Counted from the stretch's first letter, positions 53,696-63,835 are shown. The stretch: DNA of 64,000 nucleotides from Clostridium fessum (GCF_003024715.1 NZ_PYLO01000004.1:223928-287927), one strand, 5' to 3'. Made by a program: numbers and translations. The notes: generated from the sequence alone by a model not told the origin.

Positions 53696-54919
53696 ATGCA
53701 GATTTACGAAGAATTAGTAGCCAGAGGTCTGATCGCCCAGGTTACAAACGAAGAAGAGATCAAAAAACTGGTCAACGAAGGAAAAGCCGTTTTCTACATC
53801 GGTTTTGACCCGACCGCAGACAGCCTTCATGTAGGACATTTCATGGCACTGTGCCTGATGAAACGTCTGCAGATGGCAGGCAACAAGCCGATCGCATTAC
53901 TTGGCGGCGGCACCGGCATGATCGGCGATCCGTCCGGACGTACGGATATGCGCCAGATGCTGACACCGGAGACGATCCAGCATAACTGCGACTGCTTCAA
54001 AAAGCAGATGAGCCGTTTCATCGATTTCTCTGATGACAAGGCGCTCTTAGTCAACAACGCAGAGTGGCTGATGAATCTGAATTATGTAAACTTACTGCGC
54101 GAGGTTGGTCCGCATTTCAGCGTCAACCGTATGCTGACCGCTGAGTGCTACAAGCAGAGAATGGAGAGAGGCTTAAGCTTCTTAGAGTTCAACTACATGA
54201 TTATGCAGAGCTACGACTTCTATATGTTATACCAGAAATACGGCTGCAACATGCAGTTCGGCGGCGATGATCAGTGGAGCAATATGTTAGGCGGTACCGA
54301 GCTGATCCGCAGAAAGCTTGGCAAGGACGCACACGCAATGACCATCACCCTGCTGTTAAACTCCGAGGGCAAGAAGATGGGTAAGACCCAGTCCGGCGCT
54401 GTATGGCTGGATCCGAACAAGACATCCCCGTTCGAGTTCTACCAGTACTGGAGAAACGTAGCCGATGCCGATGTATTAAAGTGCCTGCGTATGCTGACCT
54501 TCCTGCCGCTTGAGCAGATCGATGAGATGGACAAATGGGAAGGCAGCCAGTTAAATACTGCAAAAGAGATCCTGGCTTACGAGCTGACCAAGCTGGTACA
54601 CGGCGAGGAAGAGGCTGAGAAGGCACAGGCAGCAGCGAAAGCACTGTTCTCCAGCGGAAATGCAGCCAATATGCCGACCTACGAACTGACTGAGGATGAT
54701 TTCAACGGTGATGAGATCGATATTCTCTCCATCCTGCAGAAATCCGGTCTGGCTCCGTCCCGTTCCGAGGCAAGAAGAAATGTCGAGCAGGGCGGCGTAT
54801 CTGTAGACGGAAACCAGGTAAAAGATATCAAGGCAGTCTTCACGAAGGATCAGCTCGCTGGCGAAGGAATGGTTGTCAAGAGAGGTAAGAAGAACTTTAA
54901 GAAGGTTGTTTTAAAATAA
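53696..54919 (+). CDS. tyrS: Tyrosyl-tRNA synthetase
   Basis: The 407-residue class I synthetase has the HIGH-type motif in [11 protein letters not shown] (HVGH, near residue 44), the tyrosine pocket [25 protein letters not shown], and KMGKTQSG (KMSKS-like, near residue 225). A C-terminal S4 RNA-binding domain is present ([20 protein letters not shown]). The T-box leader controls it by sensing uncharged tRNA-Tyr. The KMGKT signature is typical for the TyrRS subtype found in many Clostridia. Confidence 0.96.
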   Translation: MQIYEELVARGLIAQVTNEEEIKKLVNEGKAVFYIGFDPTADSLHVGHFMALCLMKRLQMAGNKPIALLGGGTGMIGDPSGRTDMRQMLTPETIQHNCDCFKKQMSRFIDFSDDKALLVNNAEWLMNLNYVNLLREVGPHFSVNRMLTAECYKQRMERGLSFLEFNYMIMQSYDFYMLYQKYGCNMQFGGDDQWSNMLGGTELIRRKLGKDAHAMTITLLLNSEGKKMGKTQSGAVWLDPNKTSPFEFYQYWRNVADADVLKCLRMLTFLPLEQIDEMDKWEGSQLNTAKEILAYELTKLVHGEEEAEKAQAAAKALFSSGNAANMPTYELTEDDFNGDEIDILSILQKSGLAPSRSEARRNVEQGGVSVDGNQVKDIKAVFTKDQLAGEGMVVKRGKKNFKKVVLK

Positions 54920-55080
54920 GTGGAGATGTTCCGCCAGAATCTTCACCCCATACAAATCAGAATCACGCCGCCGGCGATCTCTGCCGGGCTTTCAAGCGAA
55001 GCCCGGAGAGATGTCCGGCGGCGGTTCCGATCATGGAGAGAAGCAGAGCAAATCCGAAACCATATCTTACATTCACTCCC
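54917..55080 (-). pseudogene. Decayed C-terminal fragment of a manganese efflux pump (MntP-like)
   Basis: Reading the minus strand, three short frames together recall the end of MntP: FALLLSMIGTAAGHLSGLRL, then, after a frameshift, LESPAEIAGGVILICMG, then, after another, [11 protein letters not shown] and a stop that overlaps the tyrS stop. The order and spacing match an MntP C-terminus ending in the GG..L..G.KI..EH motif. The N-terminal two thirds are missing. It is therefore a remnant, not a working gene. Confidence 0.5.
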
Positions 55081-55152
55081 ACAAAAATTACCCAAATTTT
55101 ACATAAACGATACCAAATCATGATTTCTGTAAATCCAGGAATCTTTTATACT
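55067..55152 (+). promoter_or_regulatory. PhoP-box-like repeats and promoter of the pst operon
   Basis: TTACAT (55067), TTACCC (55088) and TTACAT (55099) are direct repeats spaced 21 and 11 bp apart, as in the TT(A/T/C)ACA-N5 boxes bound by PhoP in Firmicutes. TATACT at 55147-55152 can serve as the -10 box, and the -35 region is poor, as expected for an activated promoter. The distance between boxes and promoter is somewhat longer than usual. Confidence 0.45.
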
Positions 55153-55220
55153 GCGTACTGTAAGAAATCAAGGATAAAAAACTCTGAGAGAAAAAAGAGA
55201 GAGGAAAGAGGAATTTTATT

Positions 55221-56138
55221 ATGAAGAAAAATGTTCAGAAAACAATCGCAGTATTAGGAGCAGCCGTTCTGGCAACTGGAATGGTAGGATGTGGTTCCAG
55301 CAATACAAATACAAGTGCAGCAGACACAAGCGCAGACAGCAGCGCAGCTGAAAGTAATGCGGCAGCGGATACAACTGAGAACAGCGCAGATGCAAAAGAT
55401 TTAAGTGGTTCTATCACCTTAGCAGGTTCCACTTCGATGGAAAAATTTGCGAATGCACTGGCAGAAACGTTCATGGAGAAATATCCGAACGTGACCGTAC
55501 AGGCTGAATTTACCGGCTCTTCCGCAGGTATCGAGTCCGTACTGGCAGGTCAGTGTGATGTCGGTGATTCTTCCAGAGCGTTAAAGGACGATGAGAAGGC
55601 AAAAGGTGCCGTTGAAAATATCGTAGCCATCGATGGTATTGCCGTTGTCGTTGACCCGTCCAACGCAGTAGATGGTCTGAGCAAGGACGAGCTGACCGGC
55701 ATTTACGACGGAAGCATCACAAACTGGAAGGATGTAGGCGGCAGCGATATGCCGATTGTCGTAGTCGGACGGGAAGCAGGTTCCGGTACAAGAGGCGCAT
55801 TTGAGGAGCTTCTGGGTCTGGAAGATGCCTGCAAATATGCAAACGAGCTGGATTCCACCGGTGCAGTTATGGCAAAAGTAGCATCTACACCGGGTTCCAT
55901 CGGATACGTTTCCCTGGATGTAGTCGATGATACCGTTAAGGCAGTTAAACTGGATGATGTAGAGCCGACGGAGGAGAACATCAAGGCAGGCAGCTATTTC
56001 TTAAGCCGTCCATTCGTTATGGCAACCAAGGGAGAAATTTCTGAGCAGAACGAGCTGGTACAGGCTCTGTTTGACTATGTATACTCTGCAGAAGGCGATG
56101 ACCTGATTAAATCTGTAGGCCTGATTACTACGAAGTAA
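55221..56138 (+). CDS. pstS: Phosphate-binding lipoprotein PstS
   Basis: PstS captures phosphate outside the membrane for the PstCAB importer. The 305-residue protein has a lipoprotein signal (hydrophobic core then MVGC, with Cys at residue 24), an Ala/Ser/Asp-rich linker (about 25-60), and the phosphate-binding fold with GSTSMEKFANALAETF and VVGREAGSGTRGAFEELLG, which provide phosphate ligands. It heads the pstSCAB-phoU cluster. Confidence 0.95.
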   Translation: MKKNVQKTIAVLGAAVLATGMVGCGSSNTNTSAADTSADSSAAESNAAADTTENSADAKDLSGSITLAGSTSMEKFANALAETFMEKYPNVTVQAEFTGSSAGIESVLAGQCDVGDSSRALKDDEKAKGAVENIVAIDGIAVVVDPSNAVDGLSKDELTGIYDGSITNWKDVGGSDMPIVVVGREAGSGTRGAFEELLGLEDACKYANELDSTGAVMAKVASTPGSIGYVSLDVVDDTVKAVKLDDVEPTEENIKAGSYFLSRPFVMATKGEISEQNELVQALFDYVYSAEGDDLIKSVGLITTK

Positions 56139-56335
56139 GAAACTGCATCGGAATTTGTGAATGTGGATAAAATTACCGGTGGAGACAGGTAAGGATAGAA
56201 AAATCAGAAATTCACGAATACACATAATATTGAATAGATTCAAATAATATCGAGTCGCTTGCAGTCAAGCCGCAGAAAGGAAACTCTGCTTTGACCGAAA
56301 GCGGCTCGCTGTTCAATCCGAGACAGGAGAGACAT

Positions 56336-57271
56336 ATGCACGAAAAGAAATTTACCATTTTTGGAAGCCATGCCACGAAATCAGCGGTAGAGAGGGCAGC
56401 GGAAATTATTTTTACCGCCTGCGGCCTGCTGGCGGTGGTGGCAGTTTTTTCAATTACCTTATACATGATTATCAGCGGTACTCCGGCACTTTTTAAGGTG
56501 GGGGTTCCGGAAATCTTATTTGGAACCGTCTGGAAGCCGACTGGAAATCCGGCGTCTTTCGGAATCCTCTACGTTATTTTAACCTCCATCGTCGGAACCT
56601 TTCTGGCGATCCTGATCGGTGTTCCGATTGGGCTGTTTACCGCCATCTTTCTGGCAGAGGTTGCACCGCCGAAGGTAGCGGCAGTGGTCCGCCCGGCAGT
56701 TGAGCTTCTGGCAGGTATTCCGTCGGTTATCTACGGACTCTTAGGAATTTTGATTTTAAATCCCCTGATGTATAAGCTGGAAATGAAACTCTTTGCCGGT
56801 TCCACGACGCATCAGTTTACCGGCGGTGCGAACCTGATATCAGCGGTTCTGGTTCTGGCAATCATGATTCTTCCGACTGTCATCAATATCAGTGAAGCGT
56901 CGCTTAGGGCAGTCCCGAAACATTTAAAAAGCGCATCGCTGGCGCTCGGTGCAACGCATATCCAGACGATTTTCAAAGTAATCGTTCCGGCGGCGCACTC
57001 CGGCATCATCACGGCGGTGGTTTTAGGCTGCGGACGTGCGATCGGGGAGGCAATGGCGATCAGCCTGGTATCTGGAAGTTCAGTCAATCTGCCGCTTCCA
57101 TTTAACTCCGTCCGTTTCCTGACAACCGCGATCGTGGCGGAAATGTCTTATTCAGAGGGACTTCACCGGGAAGTGCTCTTTACCATCGGTCTGGTGCTGT
57201 TCGTATTTATCATGTTTATCAACACGGTGCTCAGCCGGATGTTTGTGAAGGAGGGCGGCGCAAATGACTGA
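56336..57271 (+). CDS. pstC: Phosphate ABC transporter permease PstC
   Basis: The start is ATG 56336, after AGGAGAG; a longer frame from 56291 has no site of its own. The 311-residue protein has six membrane segments and the permease loop RAVPKHLKSASLALGATHIQTIFKVIVPAAHSGI, which binds the ATPase. It overlaps pstA by 8 bp, indicating translational coupling. The 196-bp gap after pstS contains no other feature that I can support. Confidence 0.95.
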   Translation: MHEKKFTIFGSHATKSAVERAAEIIFTACGLLAVVAVFSITLYMIISGTPALFKVGVPEILFGTVWKPTGNPASFGILYVILTSIVGTFLAILIGVPIGLFTAIFLAEVAPPKVAAVVRPAVELLAGIPSVIYGLLGILILNPLMYKLEMKLFAGSTTHQFTGGANLISAVLVLAIMILPTVINISEASLRAVPKHLKSASLALGATHIQTIFKVIVPAAHSGIITAVVLGCGRAIGEAMAISLVSGSSVNLPLPFNSVRFLTTAIVAEMSYSEGLHREVLFTIGLVLFVFIMFINTVLSRMFVKEGGAND

Positions 57272-58139
57272 TAATAGAATGAAAAGTATTTACCAGAAGC
57301 GCACCCGCATCGGGGACAATATCTTAAAAGTGCTGATTTATCTGGCAGCTGGCGTGGCGATCGCGCTGTTAGTTGGCATCATGGGGTATGTGTTTGTGCG
57401 CGGCCTGCCGCAGGTTTCCTGGCAGCTTCTGTCCACGGTACAGAGCTCCCTCAAGGGCACCTTTGGTATTCTGGGAAATATCATCAACACGATTTACATC
57501 ATTGTAATTACCCTTATCATTGCAGCGCCGATCGGAATCGGCTCCGCCATTTATCTGAACGAATACGCAAAGCCGGGAAAACTGGTGCGGACGATTGAAT
57601 TTACAACCGAGATCCTGTCCGGTATTCCGTCGATTATTTTTGGCTTGTTCGGGATGGTCTTTTTCGGAATGACGCTGAAGCTGGGTTATTCGGTTCTGAC
57701 CGGATCCTTCACGCTGACCCTGATGGTGCTTCCGCTGATTACGCGGAACACACAGGAAGCACTCAAAACCGTTCCGGACAGCTACCGCAGCGGCGCACTG
57801 GGAATCGGTGCAACGAAATGGTATATGATCCGGACGATCCTGCTGCCGAGCGCGGCACCGGGTATTCTGACCGGCGTCATCCTTTCGATTGGCCGTATCG
57901 TGGGCGAGTCGGCGGCGCTTCTGTTTACTGCCGGAAGCGGCTTCCAGCTTCCGAAAAACCTGTTTGGAAAACTGTTTGAGTCGAGCGGCACGCTGACCAT
58001 CCAGCTCTACCTGTCGATGCAGAAAGCAAAATACGATCAGGCGTTTGGAATCGCGGTCGTGCTTCTGATTATCGTGCTGGGAATCAACCTGCTGACGAGA
58101 TTTTTGACCAACCGGTTTGATGTGACAAAATTAAAATAA
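57264..58139 (+). CDS. pstA: Phosphate ABC transporter permease PstA
   Basis: The 291-residue protein has six membrane segments and the EAA-type loop TVPDSYRSGALGIGATKWYMIRTILLPSAAPGI that contacts PstB. Motifs such as FTTEILSGIPSIIFGLFGMVFF are typical of PstA. It starts inside the end of pstC and is followed 21 bp later by pstB. Confidence 0.95.
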   Translation: MTDNRMKSIYQKRTRIGDNILKVLIYLAAGVAIALLVGIMGYVFVRGLPQVSWQLLSTVQSSLKGTFGILGNIINTIYIIVITLIIAAPIGIGSAIYLNEYAKPGKLVRTIEFTTEILSGIPSIIFGLFGMVFFGMTLKLGYSVLTGSFTLTLMVLPLITRNTQEALKTVPDSYRSGALGIGATKWYMIRTILLPSAAPGILTGVILSIGRIVGESAALLFTAGSGFQLPKNLFGKLFESSGTLTIQLYLSMQKAKYDQAFGIAVVLLIIVLGINLLTRFLTNRFDVTKLK

Positions 58140-58160
58140 AGTAAAAAATGAGGAAATGAT

Positions 58161-58916
58161 ATGGAGACAAAAATTTCTACGTCGGATTTGAATCTGTACT
58201 ATGGAAACAATCATGCATTAAAAAATATCAATCTGGATATATATGAAAATCAGATCACAGCGTTTATCGGACCGTCCGGCTGCGGTAAGTCTACCTATTT
58301 AAAAACATTGAACCGCATGAACGATCTGGTGCCGAATGTAACAATCAATGGAAAGGTGTGGATCGACGGCGAGGATATCTATGATCCGAAGGTTGATACG
58401 ACGCTTCTTCGCAAGAAGGTCGGCATGGTATTTCAGCAGCCGAACCCATTTCCGATGAGTATTTATGACAATATCGCGTATGGACCGCGGATTCACGGCA
58501 TTAAGGGAAAGCCAGAGCTGGACGCGATTGTGGAGAAGAGTCTGCGCGGCGCGGCCCTGTGGGATGAGGTCAAGGATCGCCTGAAACGTTCTGCACTGGG
58601 ACTTTCCGGCGGACAGCAGCAGCGTCTCTGCATCGCGCGTGCGCTGGCGGTTGAGCCGGAGATTCTCCTGATGGATGAGCCGACCTCGGCACTGGACCCG
58701 ATTTCCACGCTGAAAATCGAGGATCTGATGGGCGAGCTTAAGAAGAATTATACCGTTGTCATCGTTACTCACAATATGCAGCAGGCGACCCGTATTGCGG
58801 ACTACACGGCATTTTTCCTGGTGGGTGAGATAGTCGAGTATGCACCGACGACGGATCTGTTCTCGCATCCGCGGGAGAAGAAGACGGAAGACTATATTAC
58901 CGGACGGTTTGGATGA
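58161..58916 (+). CDS. pstB: Phosphate ABC transporter ATP-binding protein PstB
   Basis: The 251-residue ATPase has Walker [10 protein letters not shown] near residue 37, Q-loop [19 protein letters not shown], signature [16 protein letters not shown] and Walker [14 protein letters not shown]. The NRMNDL motif after Walker A is typical of PstB. It powers phosphate import through PstC and PstA. Confidence 0.96.
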   Translation: METKISTSDLNLYYGNNHALKNINLDIYENQITAFIGPSGCGKSTYLKTLNRMNDLVPNVTINGKVWIDGEDIYDPKVDTTLLRKKVGMVFQQPNPFPMSIYDNIAYGPRIHGIKGKPELDAIVEKSLRGAALWDEVKDRLKRSALGLSGGQQQRLCIARALAVEPEILLMDEPTSALDPISTLKIEDLMGELKKNYTVVIVTHNMQQATRIADYTAFFLVGEIVEYAPTTDLFSHPREKKTEDYITGRFG

Positions 58917-59020
58917 TAGGTGTAAGATTGAGGATTTAAAAATAAGTAGAAAATCAGTTTGTTGTTCAGAAGTGGAAAATTTCTGGGCAGAAAACAGGGG
59001 AGATGGAGAGGAGATACGGG

Positions 59021-59683
59021 ATGGCGACGAGAGAGGCATTTATACAGGAGTTAGAAGGGCTGAATCAGGAATTGAACGCGATGAGCCAGATGGTGCAGGA
59101 TGCGATTGACAGTAGTTTTCAAGCGCTTACCGAGCATAATGAAGAGCTGGCACAGAAGGTTATCAAAGGAGACCGGGATGTGGACAATATGGAGCGAAAG
59201 ATCGAGACACACTGCCTGACGCTGATGTTAAAGCAGCAGCCGGTCGCCAGTGATCTGCGCCATATCTCGACGGCGCTGAAGGTTGTGACCGATCTGGAGC
59301 GGATGGGCGATCAGGCGGCGGACATTGCCGATCTGTCCCTGCGTTTGGAGGATGCAGATATTAGTCTTGTAAGCAAACATCTTCCGGCCATGGTGGCAAA
59401 TGTGAAAACGATGGTAAAGGATGCGATTCACGCGTTTATTGAGCGTGACACCGAGACGGCGGAGACATTCGAACAGAGGGATGATCTGATCGATGCCTTC
59501 TTTGAACGGGTAAAACGGGAAGTGATTGAGTTTCTGAAAAAAGACGGGGATAAATCCGATGTGGCAGTCGATCTTTTGATGGTTGCCAAGTATCTGGAGC
59601 GAATCGCCGATCACGCGGTCAATGTGTGCGAGTGGACAGAGTTTTCGGACACAGGGGCCGTGGGGGATGTGATGATTCTCTAA
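59021..59683 (+). CDS. phoU: Phosphate signalling protein PhoU
   Basis: PhoU links the Pst importer to the PhoR/PhoP phosphate response. The start is ATG 59021, with AGGAG at 59009-59013; an in-frame ATG at 59003 has its site too close. The 220-residue protein has two three-helix PhoU repeats with metal-binding motifs (LKQQPVASDLRHISTALKVVTDLERMGDQAADIA and VAVDLLMVAKYLERIADHAVNVCEW). It ends the pst cluster; phoP/phoR are not in the window. Confidence 0.94.
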   Translation: MATREAFIQELEGLNQELNAMSQMVQDAIDSSFQALTEHNEELAQKVIKGDRDVDNMERKIETHCLTLMLKQQPVASDLRHISTALKVVTDLERMGDQAADIADLSLRLEDADISLVSKHLPAMVANVKTMVKDAIHAFIERDTETAETFEQRDDLIDAFFERVKREVIEFLKKDGDKSDVAVDLLMVAKYLERIADHAVNVCEWTEFSDTGAVGDVMIL

Positions 59684-59831
59684 AGGTGGAATCATTTTGT
59701 GAAAGGCAGCGCTTGAAAACAACAAGGGAAGAATGAAGGCGAACGGCCAGAGTGCAAAATTGTATGGCTGAACTATCTTAATTGTGCATAAAATTAAGTA
59801 AGTATGCGGCAGTCAACAGGAGTAATATATC

Positions 59832-60434
59832 ATGCGTGATATAGTTCTGGAACTTCTCAGTTCTTACGGGTATGCGGGGATGTTTGCCTTGATTCTGATT
59901 GAAAATCTCTTTCCGCCGATTCCTTCAGAAGTGATTCTGACATTCGGCGGATTTATGACAACGTACACACGGATGTCAATCGCAGGGGCTGTCCTGGCAG
60001 CAACATCCGGATCGGTACTTGGAGCACTGATTTTGTATGAACTGGGAAGACGAATTCCTGTCCAGAAGTTTTATTTCTTTTTGGGCGGCGCATGGGGAAA
60101 ACGGCTCGGAGTGGAAGTGGAAGATGTAAAAGATGCAGACGGATGGCTGGAGAGAACGGGACGGTCAGCCGTCTTTTTTTGCCGGTTCGTTCCGATCATC
60201 CGAAGCCTGATCTCGATTCCGGCGGGGATGGCAAAGATGGAACTGCTGCCGTTTCTCCTGCTGACAACAGCGGGCAGTCTTATCTGGAATACGGTGCTCA
60301 TCGGAGCCGGCGCGGTGGCGGGGGCATCGTGGGAACGTATTCTGGTGCTGTTAAAGACATATTCCCGCTTCGCCGTGATGGGAGCGGGAATCTTGGGATT
60401 TGCGGTGGCGTGTGTGTATTTTCGGAAACGATAA
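59832..60434 (+). CDS. DedA/SNARE-associated family membrane protein
   Basis: The 200-residue protein has the DedA pattern: N-terminal IENLFPPIPSEVILTFGGFM, then GSVLGALILYELGRRI, and the conserved F-CRFVPIIRSLISIPAGMAKM. DedA family proteins recycle undecaprenyl phosphate or other lipids across the membrane and support pH and drug tolerance. AGGAG precedes the ATG. It lies 149 bp after phoU, and that gap shows no other clear feature. Confidence 0.9.
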   Translation: MRDIVLELLSSYGYAGMFALILIENLFPPIPSEVILTFGGFMTTYTRMSIAGAVLAATSGSVLGALILYELGRRIPVQKFYFFLGGAWGKRLGVEVEDVKDADGWLERTGRSAVFFCRFVPIIRSLISIPAGMAKMELLPFLLLTTAGSLIWNTVLIGAGAVAGASWERILVLLKTYSRFAVMGAGILGFAVACVYFRKR

Positions 60435-60467
60435 CAACAGGAGAGTGATAATTCATGCAGAAAGAGT

Positions 60468-61367
60468 TTATTCATTCAAGTAAAAATATATCGTGTCATT
60501 CTTTACTTCCAGCCGTGCCGTCCCATCGATCACCAGCTGTTCCAGATATGGGCGCAGGTGGCGTTCCTGACGGATGAGCTGGTCGTAGGTACCGATGTGC
60601 ATTCCGATCAGGCGTCGGCTTTCCTGATAAAATTCATCACGCGTCATTGGTCTCTGCAAAAGCTTTGCCAGCTCTGCGAGACGCAGACGGACAAGATCCA
60701 TATTTTTGTCCGCCAGTTCCCGGATATTGCCATCAAATGGACCTTTGTGCGATAAAATCCAGTGCTGGTAAGGCAGTTTTGTGATTGCTTCCTTGCTTTC
60801 CAGATCCAGACCGACGTGGTCGCAGTATGGAAGCTTGACGTGACGCAGGACATTTTCGGTTAAAAGCGCGTCTCCGGCAAAGCAGACGCCGTCCGGTGTG
60901 CCGATGACGATGTGGTCGAGGGAATGCCCTGGCAGATGGTGAACCGGGAAGGTTACGCCGCAGAGTGTCACGGAAGTATCCTCCGGCTGGATGATACAGT
61001 CAACCGGGCAGCGCTGCTCGGTGTCGATGGAAATCTTTTCCTCCTCGGAGCGCCCGAAATAATTGGTATACCGTTCCAGCGCCGCCTGGGAGGCGATCAG
61101 CCCGGCTTCGCCAAGCGACATAGCCAGTGGAATCTGAAAGGCTTCGCGCAGGCGTTTGCTGTTTCCATGATGGTCGATGTGCGCGTGGGAAACGATCAGC
61201 CCCGCCGGGGTCAGCCCGGCGTCTTTCAGAGAGCCGACCAGCTCGTCATATTCCTTTGAGTAACCATTGTCAAACAGGATGCAGCGGGTGTCGTCGATGC
61301 GGTAGACGCCGACGGCTGTTTTGCCAAGCAGGCAGTCTGTATTTCCAGAAACGTGTATGAGTTCCAC
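60468..61367 (-). CDS. MBL-fold metallo-hydrolase
   Basis: The 299-residue metallo-beta-lactamase fold protein has SHAHIDHHGNSKRL (HxHxDH) near residue 62, HLPGHSLDHIVIG near 143, and FAGDALLTENVLRH near 165, all metal ligands. A C-terminal helical region follows (about 215-270). The start is GTG 61367 after AGGAGGA. The substrate is not known; glyoxalase II and lactonase relatives share this layout. Confidence 0.82.
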   Translation of the reverse strand: MELIHVSGNTDCLLGKTAVGVYRIDDTRCILFDNGYSKEYDELVGSLKDAGLTPAGLIVSHAHIDHHGNSKRLREAFQIPLAMSLGEAGLIASQAALERYTNYFGRSEEEKISIDTEQRCPVDCIIQPEDTSVTLCGVTFPVHHLPGHSLDHIVIGTPDGVCFAGDALLTENVLRHVKLPYCDHVGLDLESKEAITKLPYQHWILSHKGPFDGNIRELADKNMDLVRLRLAELAKLLQRPMTRDEFYQESRRLIGMHIGTYDQLIRQERHLRPYLEQLVIDGTARLEVKNDTIYFYLNE

Positions 61368-61399
61368 GGAAAGAGTCCTCCTTTTATCATGAATAACAC

Positions 61400-61437
61400 A
61401 AAAAGCGACGGCTGAGATATCTCCGCTGTCGCTTTTT
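61400..61437 (-). terminator. Terminator of tRNA-Arg
   Basis: AAAAAGCGAC and GTCGCTTTTT arms pair, and on the minus strand the T run follows the hairpin, just after the tRNA. Confidence 0.75.
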
Positions 61438-61442
61438 AAGAA

Positions 61443-61514
61443 TGCGTCTGATAGGAATCGAACCTACGCCTCAGGCTCCGGAGGCCGGCGCTCTATCCAC
61501 TGAGCTACAGACGC
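61443..61514 (-). tRNA. tRNA-Arg (anticodon CCG)
   Basis: The minus-strand sequence has acceptor stem GCGTCTG/CAGACGC with discriminator A, a D arm with GTAGCTCAGTGG, the anticodon loop CTCCGGA (anticodon CCG), and T arm GTAGG-TTCGATT-CCTAT. The anticodon stem CCGGC/GCCTG has one C-T mismatch at its second pair. CCA is not encoded. Confidence 0.9.
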
Positions 61515-61634
61515 ATTACTTGTATGATACTATAATATTTAGAAAATTGCAAGTTTTTTTTCGGAAATACCGCTTGCCGAGTAACCAAATCACCGCTATA
61601 ATATTAACAATCGAATAAGTCAGGAGGCGGTCGG

Positions 61635-62420
61635 GTGGGAGAACCGAAAAAGAAACCGGGACGCAGCCGGAAGAACGGAACGGACTGGGAACTGCGCCGC
61701 TATGTGATGCTGCTTGCGGCGGTGATTGTATTGATTCTGATTGGCGCGGTGGCGATGTTTTCCGGGAAAATAACAAACATTCTGGGGAAAAAGGATGGCT
61801 TACCGGCAGAAATGGTGGATACAGGCGGATCTGGAATGGTGATTGAGCCGGACACGAAAGAATATATTCAGGACTTTGGCGGATGTATTCTGACAGAGAA
61901 TGGCGAGCCGGGGATCACAGAGCTGATGAATACTTATTTTCAGGCGGTTTCCGACTGTGATATGGATACGTTTGTGAAGTTGTTTACCTCACAGGATACG
62001 AGTGAGGAAGAACACTACCGTCAGGAATTTGAAGAACAGAAGCAGTACATTTCCGGGTACCAGAATGTGAAATGTTATACGACGCCGGGGCTTAGGGACG
62101 GTGAGATGGCAGCGTATGTGTATTATGAGATTTTGTATACGGGCGTGGAGACACCGGCACCGAGTCTGGTGCGGATCTATGCGATCCGGGCGGAGGACGG
62201 AAGCTGGCAGATCGATGACGGGAAAATGTCCGAAGAGCTGACGCAGTATTTTGAAGAGCTGTCGGTCAATGAGGATGTGCGCCTTCTCAGCAAGCAGACG
62301 GATGAAGCAATGGATGCGGCGATGGAGCAGGATGAAGCGCTGAAAGAGCGCGTGGAATTTATGAAACAGGGCGCATCTTATATGCAGGAGGAGTCAGAAC
62401 CGGCTGCGTCAAATCCTTAA
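61635..62420 (+). CDS. Membrane-anchored NTF2-like protein of unknown function
   Basis: The start is GTG 61635, after AGGAGG at 61622-61627. The 261-residue protein has a basic N-terminus, one membrane helix (YVMLLAAVIVLILIGAVAMFSG, about 27-48), and an extracellular domain (about 80-215) whose pattern, ITELMNTYFQAVSDCDMDTFVKLF, suggests an NTF2-like fold. A Glu/Met-rich helical tail follows. Proteins like it are common in Lachnospiraceae with no known function. Confidence 0.65.
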   Translation: MGEPKKKPGRSRKNGTDWELRRYVMLLAAVIVLILIGAVAMFSGKITNILGKKDGLPAEMVDTGGSGMVIEPDTKEYIQDFGGCILTENGEPGITELMNTYFQAVSDCDMDTFVKLFTSQDTSEEEHYRQEFEEQKQYISGYQNVKCYTTPGLRDGEMAAYVYYEILYTGVETPAPSLVRIYAIRAEDGSWQIDDGKMSEELTQYFEELSVNEDVRLLSKQTDEAMDAAMEQDEALKERVEFMKQGASYMQEESEPAASNP

Positions 62421-62590
62421 AATGCTTTATTGAATTCGTCTGGCTGGAAAAATAAAGTTTTTAAGGTATGGAAAGCTGAAAAGCGGATATGCCGGAGTAT
62501 GGAGAAATGGCTGATAGTATATAAGATATAAAATCGATTGATTTATAAAAAGTGAAAGTACAGATATAGAAAGACAAAGAGGCACAAAGA

Positions 62591-63616
62591 ATGGATGTAA
62601 AAGATTTTTATTATGATTTACCACAGGAGTTAATTGCACAGGATCCGCTGGAAGATCGTTCTTCTTCCCGGCTTTTAGTGCTGGATAAAAAGACGGGTGA
62701 GATGCAGCATAAGGTGTTTAAGGATATTGTCAATTATCTTCATCCGGGCGATTGCCTGGTGATCAATGACACAAAGGTTATCCCGGCGCGTCTGATCGGA
62801 AGCAAGGAGGGAACGGATGCACACATCGAGATTCTTCTTCTGAAACGCCGTGAGAACGATATCTGGGAGACGCTGGTAAAGCCGGGCAAAAAGGCAAAGC
62901 CGGGAACCGTGATTAATTTTGGTGATGGTCTGTTAAAGGGAACCGTTATTGATGTGGTAGAAGAGGGAAACCGGCTGATTCAGTTCTCCTACGAGGGGAT
63001 CTTCGAGGAGATTCTTGACCAGCTTGGCCAGATGCCGCTTCCACCGTATATTACACACCGTCTGAAAGATAAAAACCGTTATCAGACCGTTTATGCAGAA
63101 CATGAGGGATCCGCGGCTGCTCCGACTGCCGGACTTCATTTTACCAAGGAACTGCTGGCACAGATTCAGGAGATGGGAGTGAAGATCGCGCATGTGACAC
63201 TCCATGTGGGTCTGGGAACCTTCCGACCGGTCAAGGTTTCAAATGTTTTAGATCATCATATGCATTCGGAGTTTTACCGCATCGAAGAAGACGCTGCTAA
63301 TATGATTAATGAGACGAAGAAAAATGGCGGACGCATTATCTGTGTCGGTACGACAAGCTGCCGGACGCTGGAATCCGCAGCAGCCGAGGACGGCACGATC
63401 CGCGCATGCAGCGGCTGGACGGACATTTTCATTTATCCAGGCTACCAGTTCAAGATTCTGGACTGCCTGATCACAAACTTCCACCTGCCGGAGTCCACAC
63501 TCGTCATGCTGGTATCCGCACTGGCAGGCAGAGAACACGTGCTCACGGCGTATGAAGAGGCGATCCGGCAGAGATATCGGTTCTTTAGTTTTGGGGATGC
63601 TATGTTTATCCAGTAG
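62591..63616 (+). CDS. queA: S-adenosylmethionine:tRNA ribosyltransferase-isomerase
   Basis: QueA moves the ribosyl part of SAM onto preQ1 in tRNA, making epoxyqueuosine, the step after Tgt. The 341-residue protein has [28 protein letters not shown] at the start, [12 protein letters not shown], the substrate motif [14 protein letters not shown] near 178, and [13 protein letters not shown] and [19 protein letters not shown] near the C-terminus. tgt is at 22.7 kb. Confidence 0.96.
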   Translation: MDVKDFYYDLPQELIAQDPLEDRSSSRLLVLDKKTGEMQHKVFKDIVNYLHPGDCLVINDTKVIPARLIGSKEGTDAHIEILLLKRRENDIWETLVKPGKKAKPGTVINFGDGLLKGTVIDVVEEGNRLIQFSYEGIFEEILDQLGQMPLPPYITHRLKDKNRYQTVYAEHEGSAAAPTAGLHFTKELLAQIQEMGVKIAHVTLHVGLGTFRPVKVSNVLDHHMHSEFYRIEEDAANMINETKKNGGRIICVGTTSCRTLESAAAEDGTIRACSGWTDIFIYPGYQFKILDCLITNFHLPESTLVMLVSALAGREHVLTAYEEAIRQRYRFFSFGDAMFIQ

Positions 63617-63632
63617 AGAAAAGGGATGTATG

Positions 63633-63669
63633 AAAAAGACTCATAGTGAAAGGCTATGGGTCTTTTTAT
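63633..63669 (+). terminator. Terminator after queA
   Basis: AAAAAGACTCATAG pairs with CTATGGGTCTTTTT, and a T run follows. Confidence 0.8.
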
Positions 63670-63835
63670 TTCGAAAAATGTTTGAAAAACGGCACACCGC
63701 GTTCTCGTTACTTTAGCCTGCAAATAAAAAGTCAAGACTTAATGGGGAAAAAAATATAAAATTTTACATGGTTAAAATTAGGCACTAAAATAAGACCACC
63801 ACAAGCAGTGCTGGTCTGCAAATAAAAGTTTTGAA

